In this document: piece by piece, positions 24,895-32,580 of the stretch | Layout: the number at the start of each line of letters is the position of its first letter | How positions within the stretch are numbered: the first letter of the stretch is position 1 | Source of the DNA: Lentisphaerae bacterium ADurb.Bin082 | GTDB lineage: Bacteria; Verrucomicrobiota; Lentisphaeria; Oligosphaerales; Oligosphaeraceae | DNA: 42,431 nt | Assembly: GCA_002070945.1 (NCBI GenBank) | Contig: MWEG01000033.1 | Coordinates: 1 to 42,431 of the forward strand | Reading direction: 5' to 3' | The notes under the pieces: generated by a model | Told to the model about the DNA's origin: nothing | Database searches by the model: none | The model's input: only the letters and a program-made list of their open reading frames with translations | Translations under genes and position numbers: made by a program

Positions 24895-25722
24895 ATGCGC
24901 ATCGTCCATTTTTCAGACCTCCATCTCGGTGTTTTTCCCCCCGCCATTTTTAGCCTGCCCGCCAAATGCTTCTTAGGCGCCGCCAACTACTGGCTGCATC
25001 GCCGGCGGCATTTCCGCCCAGAGATGATAGCCCGCCTGGCTGAGCAGCTGCCTGCCCTCGCCCCTGACCTGGTCATCTGTACCGGCGACCTGGTCAACAT
25101 CAGCATCCCCGAAGAATTCGCCTTAGCCAGAAAACAGCTCCAGCCGATTCTCGACTGGGCCGGAGAACGTTTTGTTTATGTGCCTGGCAATCATGACGCC
25201 TACGTCGATGACCCGCGCTGCCAAGAAGCCCTGGAGCAGACTTTTTTTCAGCTCAACAGCGGCCGCTGGCAGCTTTCCGAGCTGCCGGCCATCTTGCGAC
25301 ACGGCGACGTCGTCCTCCTGCTCATCAATGGCGCTAGACCCGCCTCCTTTTGGCTCTCCAACGGCAGCCTCAATGAAACCGACCAGGCCCGCATCAACGC
25401 CCTTCTGCAAGAACCGCGCCGCCCCAACGAAATCCGCCTGGGGGTCTGCCATTTCCCGGTGTTGTCCTCGAATGGCAACAGCCTGGGACTGGGATGGTTG
25501 CGCGGACTCGACGGTGGTGACAGCATCCGCAGGCACTTGCAGCAACGTGAAATCGACGTCCTCCTCTGCGGCCATATTCACTATCCATTCACCGTCACCA
25601 AACCCAATGGCGCCATCCAAATCTGCCCTGGCTCCCTGACCATGAAAGCGACCTTCGCGGTGATTGACCGCGTCCCAGACGAACCACGCCTGCACTACGA
25701 ATACATCAAATTAACTCAATAA
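24895..25722 (+). CDS. Calcineurin-like metallophosphoesterase
   Basis: Predicted two-metal phosphoesterase, 275 aa, no signal peptide. The five family motifs are in order: DLHLG (Asp8, His10), TGDLVN (Asp65), PGNHD (Asn99-Asp101), VCHFP in the middle and CGHIHYP near residue 230. The ATG at 24895 begins MRIVHFSDLHLG, the normal start of the family; the in-frame codons upstream fall in the extragenic repeat and are not used. The substrate could be a cyclic nucleotide, a phosphodiester or a lipid such as UDP-diacylglucosamine; the sequence does not decide. It is followed after 69 bases by the rhamnulokinase gene, so the two may share a transcript without an obvious functional link. Confidence 0.88.
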   Translation: MRIVHFSDLHLGVFPPAIFSLPAKCFLGAANYWLHRRRHFRPEMIARLAEQLPALAPDLVICTGDLVNISIPEEFALARKQLQPILDWAGERFVYVPGNHDAYVDDPRCQEALEQTFFQLNSGRWQLSELPAILRHGDVVLLLINGARPASFWLSNGSLNETDQARINALLQEPRRPNEIRLGVCHFPVLSSNGNSLGLGWLRGLDGGDSIRRHLQQREIDVLLCGHIHYPFTVTKPNGAIQICPGSLTMKATFAVIDRVPDEPRLHYEYIKLTQ

Positions 25723-25791
25723 CTTCAACCATTGCAAGCGATGCCGCTCTCCGGCAAACACCGCAGCCCACCCCAAAACGCAGGACACCCC

Positions 25792-27261
25792 ATGAAACAC
25801 TACCTCGCCTTTGACCTCGGCGCCTCCAGTGGCCGCGCCATCCTCGGAACCATCGACAACGGCCGTATCAGCCTGCAAGAACTGCACCGCTTCAGCAACG
25901 GCGGCGTCGCTGTCCACGGCGGGCTGTTCTGGAATCTGCTCGGCTTGTTCGACGAGCTGAAAACCGGCCTGCGCAAAGCCCTCCAGGCCGGCGTTGAGCT
26001 GTCTGGCCTGGCCATTGACACCTGGGGCGTCGACTATGCGTTCCTCGACCGCCAGGGCTTCCCAGTCGGCTTCCCGCGCCACTATCGCGATTCCAGGACT
26101 GACGATGTCATGCCCTGGTTCTTCGCCAAAGTCTCCCGCCAGGACATCTACGCTGCCACTGGCATTCAGTTCATGACCCTGAACACCCTCTTCCAGCTGG
26201 CGGCCTCGGTGCGCGACCGCGACCCGAGCCTTGAGATCGCCGACCGGCTGCTGTTCATGCCCAACCTCCTGACCTACCTGTTCAGCGGGCACATCGGCGC
26301 TGAATACAGCATCGCCACAACTTCCCAGCTGTTCAACCCCAGTACTGGCGACTGGGCCTGGTCGCTGATTGACGCTCTCGGCCTGAAGCGTACGTTGTTC
26401 CCGGCTATCACGCCTCCGGGCACCATCGTCGGAACCCTCTTGCCAGCCATCCAGGAGGAGCTGAAATGCCCGCCTCTGCCCGTCATCCTGACCGGCAGCC
26501 ACGACACCGCCTCGGCCGTCGCCGCTGTCCCGGCCACCTCTGGCCAGTCCTGGGCCTATCTGTCCAGCGGCACTTGGAGCCTGCTCGGCGTCGAACTCGA
26601 CCAACCCCTGCTCTCGCCGGAAGCCATGACCGCCAACTATACCAACGAAGGCGGCGTCGGCGGCAAAATCCGCTTTCTGAAAAACATCATGGGCCTGTGG
26701 CTGATCCAGGAATGCCGTACCGAATGGAAACGCCAAGGCATCACCTATACCTTTGATGAAATGGACGCCATGGCCGCCCAAGCCGAACCGCTGCGCTCCT
26801 TCGTCAATCCCAACGACCCCTCCTTTACCGCCCCTGGCGACATGCCAGGCCGAATCGCGGCCTACTGCCAAAAAACCGGCCAGCCTATCCCAGAAACGCC
26901 AGGGCAAATCCTCCGCACCGCCCTGGAATCCCTGGCTCTGCGCTACCGGCAGACGATTGATGAACTGGAGCAAATCACCCATCGCCCGATCACTGTCCTG
27001 CACCTCGTCGGCGGCGGCTGCAAAAACGAAATTCTCAACCAATTCACGGCCGACGCCATTCGCCGCCAGGTCGTCACTGGCCCGACTGAAGCGACTGCCC
27101 TTGGCAACATCGCTGGCCAGGCTATCGCCACCGGCGATCTCAAGGACCTCCAGGCTGCCCGCGCCATCATCGCAGCCAGCACAGAAACCGTCGTTTATGC
27201 CCCCAAGGCCGACGCCAAGCCCTGGGAAGACGCCTACAAGCGCTTCCTGCAACTGCCGTAA
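25792..27261 (+). CDS. rhaB: Rhamnulokinase (FGGY family)
   Basis: Predicted to phosphorylate L-rhamnulose to rhamnulose-1-phosphate, 489 aa, cytoplasmic. The FGGY carbohydrate kinase fold is clear: DLGASSGRAILG at 8-19, IDTWGVDYAFLDRQG with the catalytic-type Asp, TGSHDTASAVAAVPA, and the C-terminal HLVGGGCKNEILNQFTADAI adenosine site. DLGASSGR, WGVDY and the NEGGVGGKIRFLKNIMGLWL stretch are typical of RhaB rather than xylulokinase or glycerol kinase. The start at 25792 follows AGGA. The other rhamnose genes (rhaA, rhaD) are not nearby. A class II aldolase lies 3.7 kb upstream, but it is of the fructose-bisphosphate type. Confidence 0.9.
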   Translation: MKHYLAFDLGASSGRAILGTIDNGRISLQELHRFSNGGVAVHGGLFWNLLGLFDELKTGLRKALQAGVELSGLAIDTWGVDYAFLDRQGFPVGFPRHYRDSRTDDVMPWFFAKVSRQDIYAATGIQFMTLNTLFQLAASVRDRDPSLEIADRLLFMPNLLTYLFSGHIGAEYSIATTSQLFNPSTGDWAWSLIDALGLKRTLFPAITPPGTIVGTLLPAIQEELKCPPLPVILTGSHDTASAVAAVPATSGQSWAYLSSGTWSLLGVELDQPLLSPEAMTANYTNEGGVGGKIRFLKNIMGLWLIQECRTEWKRQGITYTFDEMDAMAAQAEPLRSFVNPNDPSFTAPGDMPGRIAAYCQKTGQPIPETPGQILRTALESLALRYRQTIDELEQITHRPITVLHLVGGGCKNEILNQFTADAIRRQVVTGPTEATALGNIAGQAIATGDLKDLQAARAIIAASTETVVYAPKADAKPWEDAYKRFLQLP

Positions 27262-27276
27262 TTGACGCACCTTACA

Positions 27277-27314
27277 CCCAGGGCGGCGCACACCCCCAGC
27301 GCACTTGCCCTGGG
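27277..27314. repeat. CCCAGGGC/GCCCTGGG inverted repeat
   Basis: Perfect 8-bp arms (27277-27284, 27307-27314) around 22 bases, followed by a small CCCC-GTT-GGGG hairpin. It may stop transcription after rhaB. The left arm and its GCGGCGCA extension resemble the hairpin at 40078, which suggests a dispersed element. Confidence 0.5.
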
Positions 27315-27368
27315 CTGGTATGTCGCGCCCCGTTGGGGTTCTTGCCGCTGCGCGGCCCCCCCAAAAAA

Positions 27369-27395
27369 ATCTGCGTCATCTGCGCAATCTGCGGA
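27369..27395. repeat. Nine-base triple repeat ATCTGCGnn
   Basis: Three units ATCTGCGTC, ATCTGCGCA and ATCTGCGGA, then TCAAACAACA. The tail resembles that of the repeat at 24810. I recall similar ATCTGCG arrays between genes of many bacteria. It lies 35 bases before mnmG. Confidence 0.65.
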
Positions 27396-27429
27396 TCAAA
27401 CAACAGTTTCTCGCTCCTAAAAACTTCCC

Positions 27430-29298
27430 ATGAAATTCGACGTCATCGTCATTGGCGGCGGTCATGCCGGCTGTGAAGCAGCTCTGGCCGCCGCCCGCCT
27501 GGGCGCCCAGACCCTTCTGCTCACGCTCACCAACGACCACATCGCCCAAATGTCCTGCAACCCAGCCATTGGCGGAGTCGGCAAAGGTCAGCTCGTGCGC
27601 GAAATCGACGCTCTCGGCGGCGAAATGGCCCAAAACGCCGACGCCACCACCATCCAGTTCCGCATGCTCAATGACTCCCGCGGCGCCGCTGCCCTCTCGC
27701 CGAGAGCCCAATGCGACCGCGACCTCTATCAAAAACGCATGAAACTGGTCCTGGAACGCCAGCCCAACCTGATGATCCAGCAAGCCGAGGCCACTGGCCT
27801 CGTCACTGACCAAGACCGAGTCACCGCCGTCACCACCGCCTTTGGCGACCGCTGGGAATGCCGAACCGCTGTCATCTGCACCGGAACCTTCCTGGCCGGA
27901 AAACTCCATTACGGCATGCAATCCTTCCCGGGCGGACGGGCCGGCGACGCCGCTGCCAACGCCTTTGCCAGAACCATCCGCGAAGACCTCAAACTGGAAA
28001 CAGCCCGTCTCAAAACCGGCACCCCGGTCCGCGTCCTCGGCAAAACCATCGACTTCGACAGCCTCGACTTCCAGGCGCCTGACACCACCGGTAAAGTCTT
28101 TTCCTTCCGCCCCCTGCCGCCTGACCTCCCCTTGTTCGGCTCGCTCCGGCTTGACCAGCGCCCCTGCTACCTGACCTACTCCACCGAGGAAACCGCCCGC
28201 GTTGCCCGCGACAATCTCGACCAGGCGCCCATGTACGCCGGCCGCATCCACGCCACAGGCGCCCGCTACTGCCCCTCCTTCGAAGACAAAGTCGTCCGCT
28301 TCCCTGACCGTCTCCGACACCATATCTACCTGGAGCCGGAAGGCGTCATCACCGACGAATACTACCTGAACGGCATCTCCACCAGCCTGCCGCCAGCTAT
28401 CCAATGGAAGCTCATCCGCACCCTGCCGGGACTGGCTGCCGCCCACATCAGCCGCTATGCATACGCCATTGAGTACGACTTCGTCTTTCCGCACCAAATC
28501 GACGCCAGCCTGGCCGTCCGCCGCTGGCCCAATCTTTTCCTGGCCGGCCAGATCAACGGCACCAGCGGCTACGAGGAAGCTGCCGCCCAGGGCCTGATCG
28601 CCGGCGTCAACGCCGCCCGCCAGGTGGCTGGACTCACTCCGCCCGTGACCATCGGCCGCGACCAGGCATACGTCGGCGTCATGATCGACGACCTGGTCAC
28701 CAAGGACATCGTCGAACCCTACCGGCTCTTCACCAGCCGCGCCGAATACCGCCTCTCCCTGCGCCAAGACAACGCCGACCGCCGCCTCACCCGCCTCGGC
28801 CATGCCATCGGCCTCGTACCCAGCTCGGAAGTCAGCCGCCTAGACCAGCTCGAACGCGACATTGACAACGCCATCCGGCAATTGCAATCCATCCGCCTCG
28901 AAGGCCGTTCAGCCTGGGCACTGCTGCATCATCCAGACTTTGTCTATGAACGCCATGCCAACCTGCCCACCTTCCCGCCCCGGGTCATGGAGCAAGTCGT
29001 CATCGCTGCCCGCTACGGCGGCTATATCGAACACCAGGAACGCCAGGCGCAAGCCATGCGCAGCCTTGACGCCTGCAAAATCCCGCCTGACTTCGATTTC
29101 AAATTGCCCGGCCTGAGCGTGGAAGCCATCGCCAAGCTAAGCAAACGCCAGCCAGCCACCCTTGGCCAAGCCTCGCGCATCGACGGCGTCACCCCAGCCG
29201 AACTGGCTCTCCTCCAAGTCCGACTCAAAGCCGCCCAGGGCAACCGCCGTCACTCCAGCGACGAACTGCCGCCGATTTTTCCCGACCCGTTGAGTTGA
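27430..29298 (+). CDS. mnmG: tRNA uridine 5-carboxymethylaminomethyl modification enzyme
   Basis: MnmG (GidA), which with MnmE adds the carboxymethylaminomethyl group at the wobble uridine of several tRNAs using FAD and methylene-THF. At 622 aa it is the normal length. The FAD fold GGGHAGCEAALAAARLG starts at residue 10, followed by the highly conserved MSCNPAIGGVGKGQLVREID and QFRMLNDSRGAAALSPRAQCDR. AGQINGTSGYEEAAAQGLIAG is the second nucleotide-related motif, and FTSRAEYRLSLRQDNAD is likewise invariant. The C-terminal MnmE-binding part is complete. No good Shine-Dalgarno precedes the ATG. The stop codon overlaps the -35 box of the tRNA-Gln promoter. tRNA-Gln(CTG) itself is not an expected substrate, since its wobble base is C. 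Confidence 0.96.
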   Translation: MKFDVIVIGGGHAGCEAALAAARLGAQTLLLTLTNDHIAQMSCNPAIGGVGKGQLVREIDALGGEMAQNADATTIQFRMLNDSRGAAALSPRAQCDRDLYQKRMKLVLERQPNLMIQQAEATGLVTDQDRVTAVTTAFGDRWECRTAVICTGTFLAGKLHYGMQSFPGGRAGDAAANAFARTIREDLKLETARLKTGTPVRVLGKTIDFDSLDFQAPDTTGKVFSFRPLPPDLPLFGSLRLDQRPCYLTYSTEETARVARDNLDQAPMYAGRIHATGARYCPSFEDKVVRFPDRLRHHIYLEPEGVITDEYYLNGISTSLPPAIQWKLIRTLPGLAAAHISRYAYAIEYDFVFPHQIDASLAVRRWPNLFLAGQINGTSGYEEAAAQGLIAGVNAARQVAGLTPPVTIGRDQAYVGVMIDDLVTKDIVEPYRLFTSRAEYRLSLRQDNADRRLTRLGHAIGLVPSSEVSRLDQLERDIDNAIRQLQSIRLEGRSAWALLHHPDFVYERHANLPTFPPRVMEQVVIAARYGGYIEHQERQAQAMRSLDACKIPPDFDFKLPGLSVEAIAKLSKRQPATLGQASRIDGVTPAELALLQVRLKAAQGNRRHSSDELPPIFPDPLS

Positions 29299-29322
29299 CA
29301 ATTACCATTCCGGCGATACAGT
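29295..29322 (+). promoter_or_regulatory. Promoter of tRNA-Gln
   Basis: A perfect TTGACA (29295-29300) overlaps the mnmG stop codon. TACAGT (29317-29322) follows after 16 bases, and TATATT at 29322-29327 is an alternative -10 with long spacing. Transcription would begin about 25 bases before the tRNA. Confidence 0.6.
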
Positions 29323-29354
29323 ATATTTTGTAGTTTCAAGCCATTTTATATTCT

Positions 29355-29428
29355 TGCCCGATGGTGTAATGGTAGCACAACTGATTCTGGATCAGTTTGT
29401 CTTGGTTCGAATCCAGGTCGGGCAGCCA
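29355..29428 (+). tRNA. tRNA-Gln (anticodon CTG)
   Basis: Cloverleaf of 74 nt with encoded CCA. The acceptor arm TGCCCGA pairs with TCGGGCA. The D-loop contains AATGGTAGC. The anticodon stem ACTGA/TCAGT encloses TTCTGGA with anticodon CTG. The T arm CTTGG/CCAGG (one G-T pair) encloses TTCGAAT, and the discriminator is G before CCA. It reads CAG codons. It has its own promoter and a following terminator, so it is an independent unit. Confidence 0.97.
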
Positions 29429-29434
29429 GCTTAG

Positions 29435-29485
29435 ACAGCCCCTTGACAGCCTGCCGAGGGGCTGTTGCCTTGCAAGGGGCTTTTT
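29435..29485 (+). terminator. Terminator of tRNA-Gln with two alternative stems
   Basis: The arm AGCCCCTTG (29437-29445) pairs perfectly with CAAGGGGCT (29473-29481), which runs into four more Ts. The same arm, extended by two bases, can instead pair with AGGGGCTGT (29457-29465) as a 9-bp stem without a T-tract. The first pairing is a standard intrinsic terminator; the second would exclude it. Confidence 0.7.
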
Positions 29486-29507
29486 CCGTCCCCGCGACCT
29501 GGAAGCC

Positions 29508-30278
29508 ATGCCTGACACGACCAACGCCGCCAAGCTCATCCTCGTCACCCGAAATGGCTGGCCAGAGCGTTCCTTGCCGGAATCAGCACAACCGATGCTC
29601 AGGTGCCAGCCGGAATCCGACCCTGCCGACGCCCTCGACAACGCCCCGGAAGCCCGCGTCGTCCTCGCCGCCCCCCTTGGCCAAACCACCGCCTGGCTCA
29701 AGGAATTGCTGCGCCGCAAACGCCATTTCGCTCTCGCGAGCCTGCCTGAAGCCAAGGGCCATGACCTGACCCAATTGGCTGTCGCCGCCCGCAAGCGCCG
29801 CCTGACGCCAGTCATCCTCGGCTCCTGGCGCTGCCTGGCACCAGTCCTGGCTCTCCGCGAACTGGCCGCCGGCGGCGTACTCGGACAACTGAGCCGACTG
29901 GATATCGCCGCCCCCCCGCAACAAACTCTCGCCCAGACCATAGCAGCCGCCGATTTGGTCGCCTTCCTCAACCCCGCCAACCACCCCCTTGATTTCACCC
30001 TTACCACCGATTCCCAATCGGAGCAACCGACCATCACCATCACCATCACCGGCTCAGCCGGCTCAGCAACAGCCACCGGCGGGCTGAATGGGGCTAAAAG
30101 CACCCTGACCACCGTCTTCGCCAACCGCTCCCGAACCATACCGCTCCCACCCAGCCAGCCAGACCAAACCGAATGGCGCCTCTTTCTCACCGCGCCGCCT
30201 GACAGCCAATGCCTTATGACTGTCAACGCAGCAGCAGACATCATGGGCAAAAGCAACCGCCTAAGCCACCAACCATGA
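29508..30278 (+). CDS. Degenerate Gfo/Idh/MocA-like protein, probably inactive as oxidoreductase
   Basis: Protein of 256 aa from the ATG at 29508; a longer frame would run through the tRNA and its terminator and is rejected. The middle follows the layout of Gfo/Idh/MocA enzymes: a VVLAAPLGQTTAWLKELLRRKRHF stretch like 'VATPP..H..IA.AAL.AGKHV', SLPEA where EKP-LA belongs, AVAARKRRLTPVILGSWRC, and ALRELAAGGVLGQLSRLDI like 'LI..G.IG.I..V'. However, there is no glycine-rich NAD loop at the N-terminus (ILVTRNGW instead) and no EKP lysine. The C-terminal half is shorter than in the family (usual total 320-400). This may be a non-catalytic relative or an eroding gene. Only a weak GGAA precedes the start. 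The homology is read by eye. Confidence 0.5.
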   Translation: MPDTTNAAKLILVTRNGWPERSLPESAQPMLRCQPESDPADALDNAPEARVVLAAPLGQTTAWLKELLRRKRHFALASLPEAKGHDLTQLAVAARKRRLTPVILGSWRCLAPVLALRELAAGGVLGQLSRLDIAAPPQQTLAQTIAAADLVAFLNPANHPLDFTLTTDSQSEQPTITITITGSAGSATATGGLNGAKSTLTTVFANRSRTIPLPPSQPDQTEWRLFLTAPPDSQCLMTVNAAADIMGKSNRLSHQP

Positions 30279-30307
30279 CTTTTTTCGCCTTTGTTTCAGG
30301 AGTCGGA

Positions 30308-30335
30308 TTGAAAATGCCAAGAACTGGCTTAAATT
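30308..30335 (+). promoter_or_regulatory. Probable promoter of rplM-rpsI
   Basis: TTGAAA (30308-30313) and TAAATT (30330-30335) are spaced by 16 bases and lie about 66 bases before the rplM start. The surrounding 122-base gap is AT-rich relative to the genes. Confidence 0.5.
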
Positions 30336-30400
30336 ATTCTTTCCTTTGCATGAATTTTATGGAAAACCGTTGAAACATAGCCTGATCGAGCACAACTACC

Positions 30401-30832
30401 ATGAAGACCTTCCTCCCTAAAGAAAACGAAATCACCCGCAATTGGTACGTGATTGACGCCACCGGGCAAGTACTCGGGCGCCTGGCCGTCCAAATCGCCA
30501 ACATGCTGCGCGGACGCCACAAACCAACCTACACCCCGCATCTCGACTGCGGTGACTTCATCATCGTCATCAATGCGGAAAAAGTCGTCCTGACCGGCGA
30601 CAAGGACACCAAAAAAATCTACGAGGACTACTCCGGCTTTACCGACGGGCGGAAGGTACAGACCGCTGACGTGGTGCGCGCCAAGAACCCCACCCGGCTT
30701 ATCAGTGACGCTGTCGAAGGCATGATGCCCAAAGGACGCCTCGGCCGCGCCCAGTTCAGCAAGCTCAAAGTCTACGCCGGGCCGACCCACCCCCACGAAG
30801 CCCAGCAGGCAGTCCCCTTCACCGTGAAGTGA
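30401..30832 (+). CDS. rplM: 50S ribosomal protein L13
   Basis: Large-subunit protein L13, 143 aa, the normal length, an early assembly protein on 23S rRNA. Conserved stretches are NWYVIDATGQVLGRLAVQIANMLRGRHKPTYTPHLDCGDFIIVINAEKV, then the GMMPKGRLGR motif and KLKVYAGPTHPHEAQQ at the end. It starts without a clear Shine-Dalgarno. rpsI follows after 67 bases, the standard L13-S9 pair found in most bacteria, and both end at the strong terminator at 31325. Confidence 0.98.
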   Translation: MKTFLPKENEITRNWYVIDATGQVLGRLAVQIANMLRGRHKPTYTPHLDCGDFIIVINAEKVVLTGDKDTKKIYEDYSGFTDGRKVQTADVVRAKNPTRLISDAVEGMMPKGRLGRAQFSKLKVYAGPTHPHEAQQAVPFTVK

Positions 30833-30899
30833 TTGGCGAACCACAACATAAATAACAATATCATATAACAACCAGCTCCCGGACAAAGGATTCTCCAGC

Positions 30900-31298
30900 A
30901 TGACGCAGACGCAAGAAGTCATTCACGCCGTTGGCCGTCGAAAGACTGCCAGCGCCCGCATTCACCTCAGGCCCGGCGACGGCAAAATCACCGTCAACAA
31001 ACGCGAGTTCGCCGAATATTTCCCAACGCTGTCCGAGCAGGGCTACATCGTCCAGCCGCTCGTCATCACCGGCACTGCCAGTGATTTTGACATCTACGTC
31101 CTCGTCCAAGGCGGCGGCATCGCTGGCCAGGCCGGCGCTGTCCGGCATGGCATCGCCCGCGCCCTGGAAAAGTTCAAGCCTGAGTTCCGCCCCGTCTTGA
31201 AGAGCGCTGGCATGCTCACCCGCGATTCCCGTCAAAAAGAACGCAAGAAACCCGGCCAGCCCGGAGCCCGCAAGCGCTTCCAGTTCTCCAAGCGCTAA
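30900..31298 (+). CDS. rpsI: 30S ribosomal protein S9
   Basis: Small-subunit protein S9, 132 aa. It begins with the conserved [25 protein letters not shown]. The central [19 protein letters not shown] is the family signature. The basic tail [17 protein letters not shown] ends in SKR; in the ribosome this tail reaches the P-site tRNA. AAAGGA lies upstream of the ATG. It is the last gene before the intrinsic terminator. Confidence 0.98.
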   Translation: MTQTQEVIHAVGRRKTASARIHLRPGDGKITVNKREFAEYFPTLSEQGYIVQPLVITGTASDFDIYVLVQGGGIAGQAGAVRHGIARALEKFKPEFRPVLKSAGMLTRDSRQKERKKPGQPGARKRFQFSKR

Positions 31299-31324
31299 TC
31301 TGTCCCATCGACTCTTCCCACGCT

Positions 31325-31375
31325 CCGGATTCAGCGGCAGCCCCTTCAAGGCCGCCGCTGCTTCCGGTTTTTTTT
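31325..31375 (+). terminator. Intrinsic terminator after rpsI
   Basis: CAGCGGC (31332-31338) pairs with GCCGCTG (31354-31360), and an outer CCGGA/TCCGG pair (31325-31329, 31363-31367) extends it. Eight Ts follow at once (31368-31375). It is the best classical terminator in the window and separates the ribosomal pair from argC. Confidence 0.85.
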
Positions 31376-31412
31376 CTTTCAGTCACGACCTCACCCCTTA
31401 CGGAAAAGCCTC

Positions 31413-32447
31413 ATGACCAAAACAAGCGTAGCGATTGTCGGCGCTTCCGGGTACGCCGGCGAAGAACTGTTGCGGCTCCTGCTGCGGCACCCTGCCGCCG
31501 AACTGACTGCGGCGACCTCCCGGCAATACGCTGGCCAGGCGGTCGGCGCCGTCTTCCCCCGCTACCGGGAGTGCCAGCTGCCCTTCATCAACCCGGATGC
31601 CGAACAGATCGCCGGCCGAGCCGAAGTGGCTTTCCTCGCCCTGCCGCATGGCCTGGCCGCAGAATACGCAGTTCCGCTCCTGACCCGCGGCGTCAAGGTG
31701 ATTGACATCAGCGCCGACTTCCGCCTCCGGGACACCGAGGTCTACGCCCGCTACTACAAGACCCCGCACCCAGCGCCGGAGCTGCTGAGCCGAGCCGTCT
31801 ATGGCCTGCCTGAGCGCTATGCCGACGTCATCCGCACAGCCGATTTAATCGCCTGTCCCGGCTGCTATCCGACCAGCGTCATCCTCCCGGTCGCCGCCCT
31901 CCTGCACGCCAAACTAGTCGAAACCACGGGCATTGAGGCCATCTCCCTCAGCGGCGTCACCGGCGCTGGCCGCAAAGTCGACCTGCCCTACCTTTTTCCT
32001 GAATGCAACGAAAGCATCCGCCCCTACGCTGTCACCGGCCATCGCCACCTGCCTGAAATCGAACAGGAGCTGGCCGTTGCCGCCGGCGTCCCCGCCAACG
32101 CTATCGTCATCAACTTCGTCCCCCACCTGCTCCCAGTCAACCGCGGTATCCTCTCCACCATCCTTCTCCAGGCCCGACCCGGAACCACTGCCGAGACCGC
32201 CGTCGAATGCCTCCGAGCCGCCTACGACGGCAAGCCCTTCGTCCGCATCCTCAATCCCGGCGAACTGGCTGACACTAAGCACGTGACCATGACCAATATG
32301 TGCGAAATCGGCTGCGCCTTTGACGCCCGCACCGGCCGACTCATCGTCAGCTCCGCCATCGACAACCTGACCAAAGGCGCCTCGGGACAAGCCGTCCAAT
32401 GCCTCAATCTGAGCATGGGCCTGCCCGAAGACGCCGGTTTGAATTGA
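31413..32447 (+). CDS. argC: N-acetyl-gamma-glutamyl-phosphate reductase
   Basis: ArgC, the NADPH-dependent reductase of the third step of arginine synthesis, 344 aa. The NADP loop is VAIVGASGYAGEELLRLLLRHP (from residue 6). The catalytic cysteine is Cys151 in ACPGCYPTSVILP. Other conserved parts are FLALPHGLA, DISADFRL, SGVTGAGRK, TGHRHLPEIEQEL, FVPHLLPVNRGIL, and the end NLTKGASGQAVQCLNLSMGLPEDAGL. Length is typical of the type 1 enzyme. Only GGAAAAG precedes the ATG. No other arg genes are adjacent; it stands alone between rpsI and bamA. Confidence 0.97.
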   Translation: MTKTSVAIVGASGYAGEELLRLLLRHPAAELTAATSRQYAGQAVGAVFPRYRECQLPFINPDAEQIAGRAEVAFLALPHGLAAEYAVPLLTRGVKVIDISADFRLRDTEVYARYYKTPHPAPELLSRAVYGLPERYADVIRTADLIACPGCYPTSVILPVAALLHAKLVETTGIEAISLSGVTGAGRKVDLPYLFPECNESIRPYAVTGHRHLPEIEQELAVAAGVPANAIVINFVPHLLPVNRGILSTILLQARPGTTAETAVECLRAAYDGKPFVRILNPGELADTKHVTMTNMCEIGCAFDARTGRLIVSSAIDNLTKGASGQAVQCLNLSMGLPEDAGLN

Positions 32448-32475
32448 AAGTGTCAAAAGTCTGGATGCCGACGGG

Positions 32476-32503
32476 TTGCACAACCTGACTTTTACAGTAA
32501 ATT
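32476..32503 (+). promoter_or_regulatory. Weak candidate promoter upstream of bamA
   Basis: TTGCAC (32476-32481) and TAAATT (32498-32503) are spaced by 16 bases in the AT-rich gap after argC, about 78 bases before bamA. The match to consensus is poor. Confidence 0.28.
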
Positions 32504-32580
32504 ACTTTCTACATTCAGTCCAGAACATTTCACCTTAGAACATCCCCCCTACTTTCAACCCCCAGCCAACGGAAAAAATC

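Noticed and set aside
29397..29507. N-terminal extension of the protein at 29508
   Set aside because: The extension would translate the 3' half of tRNA-Gln and its terminator, so the ATG at 29508 is taken as the start.
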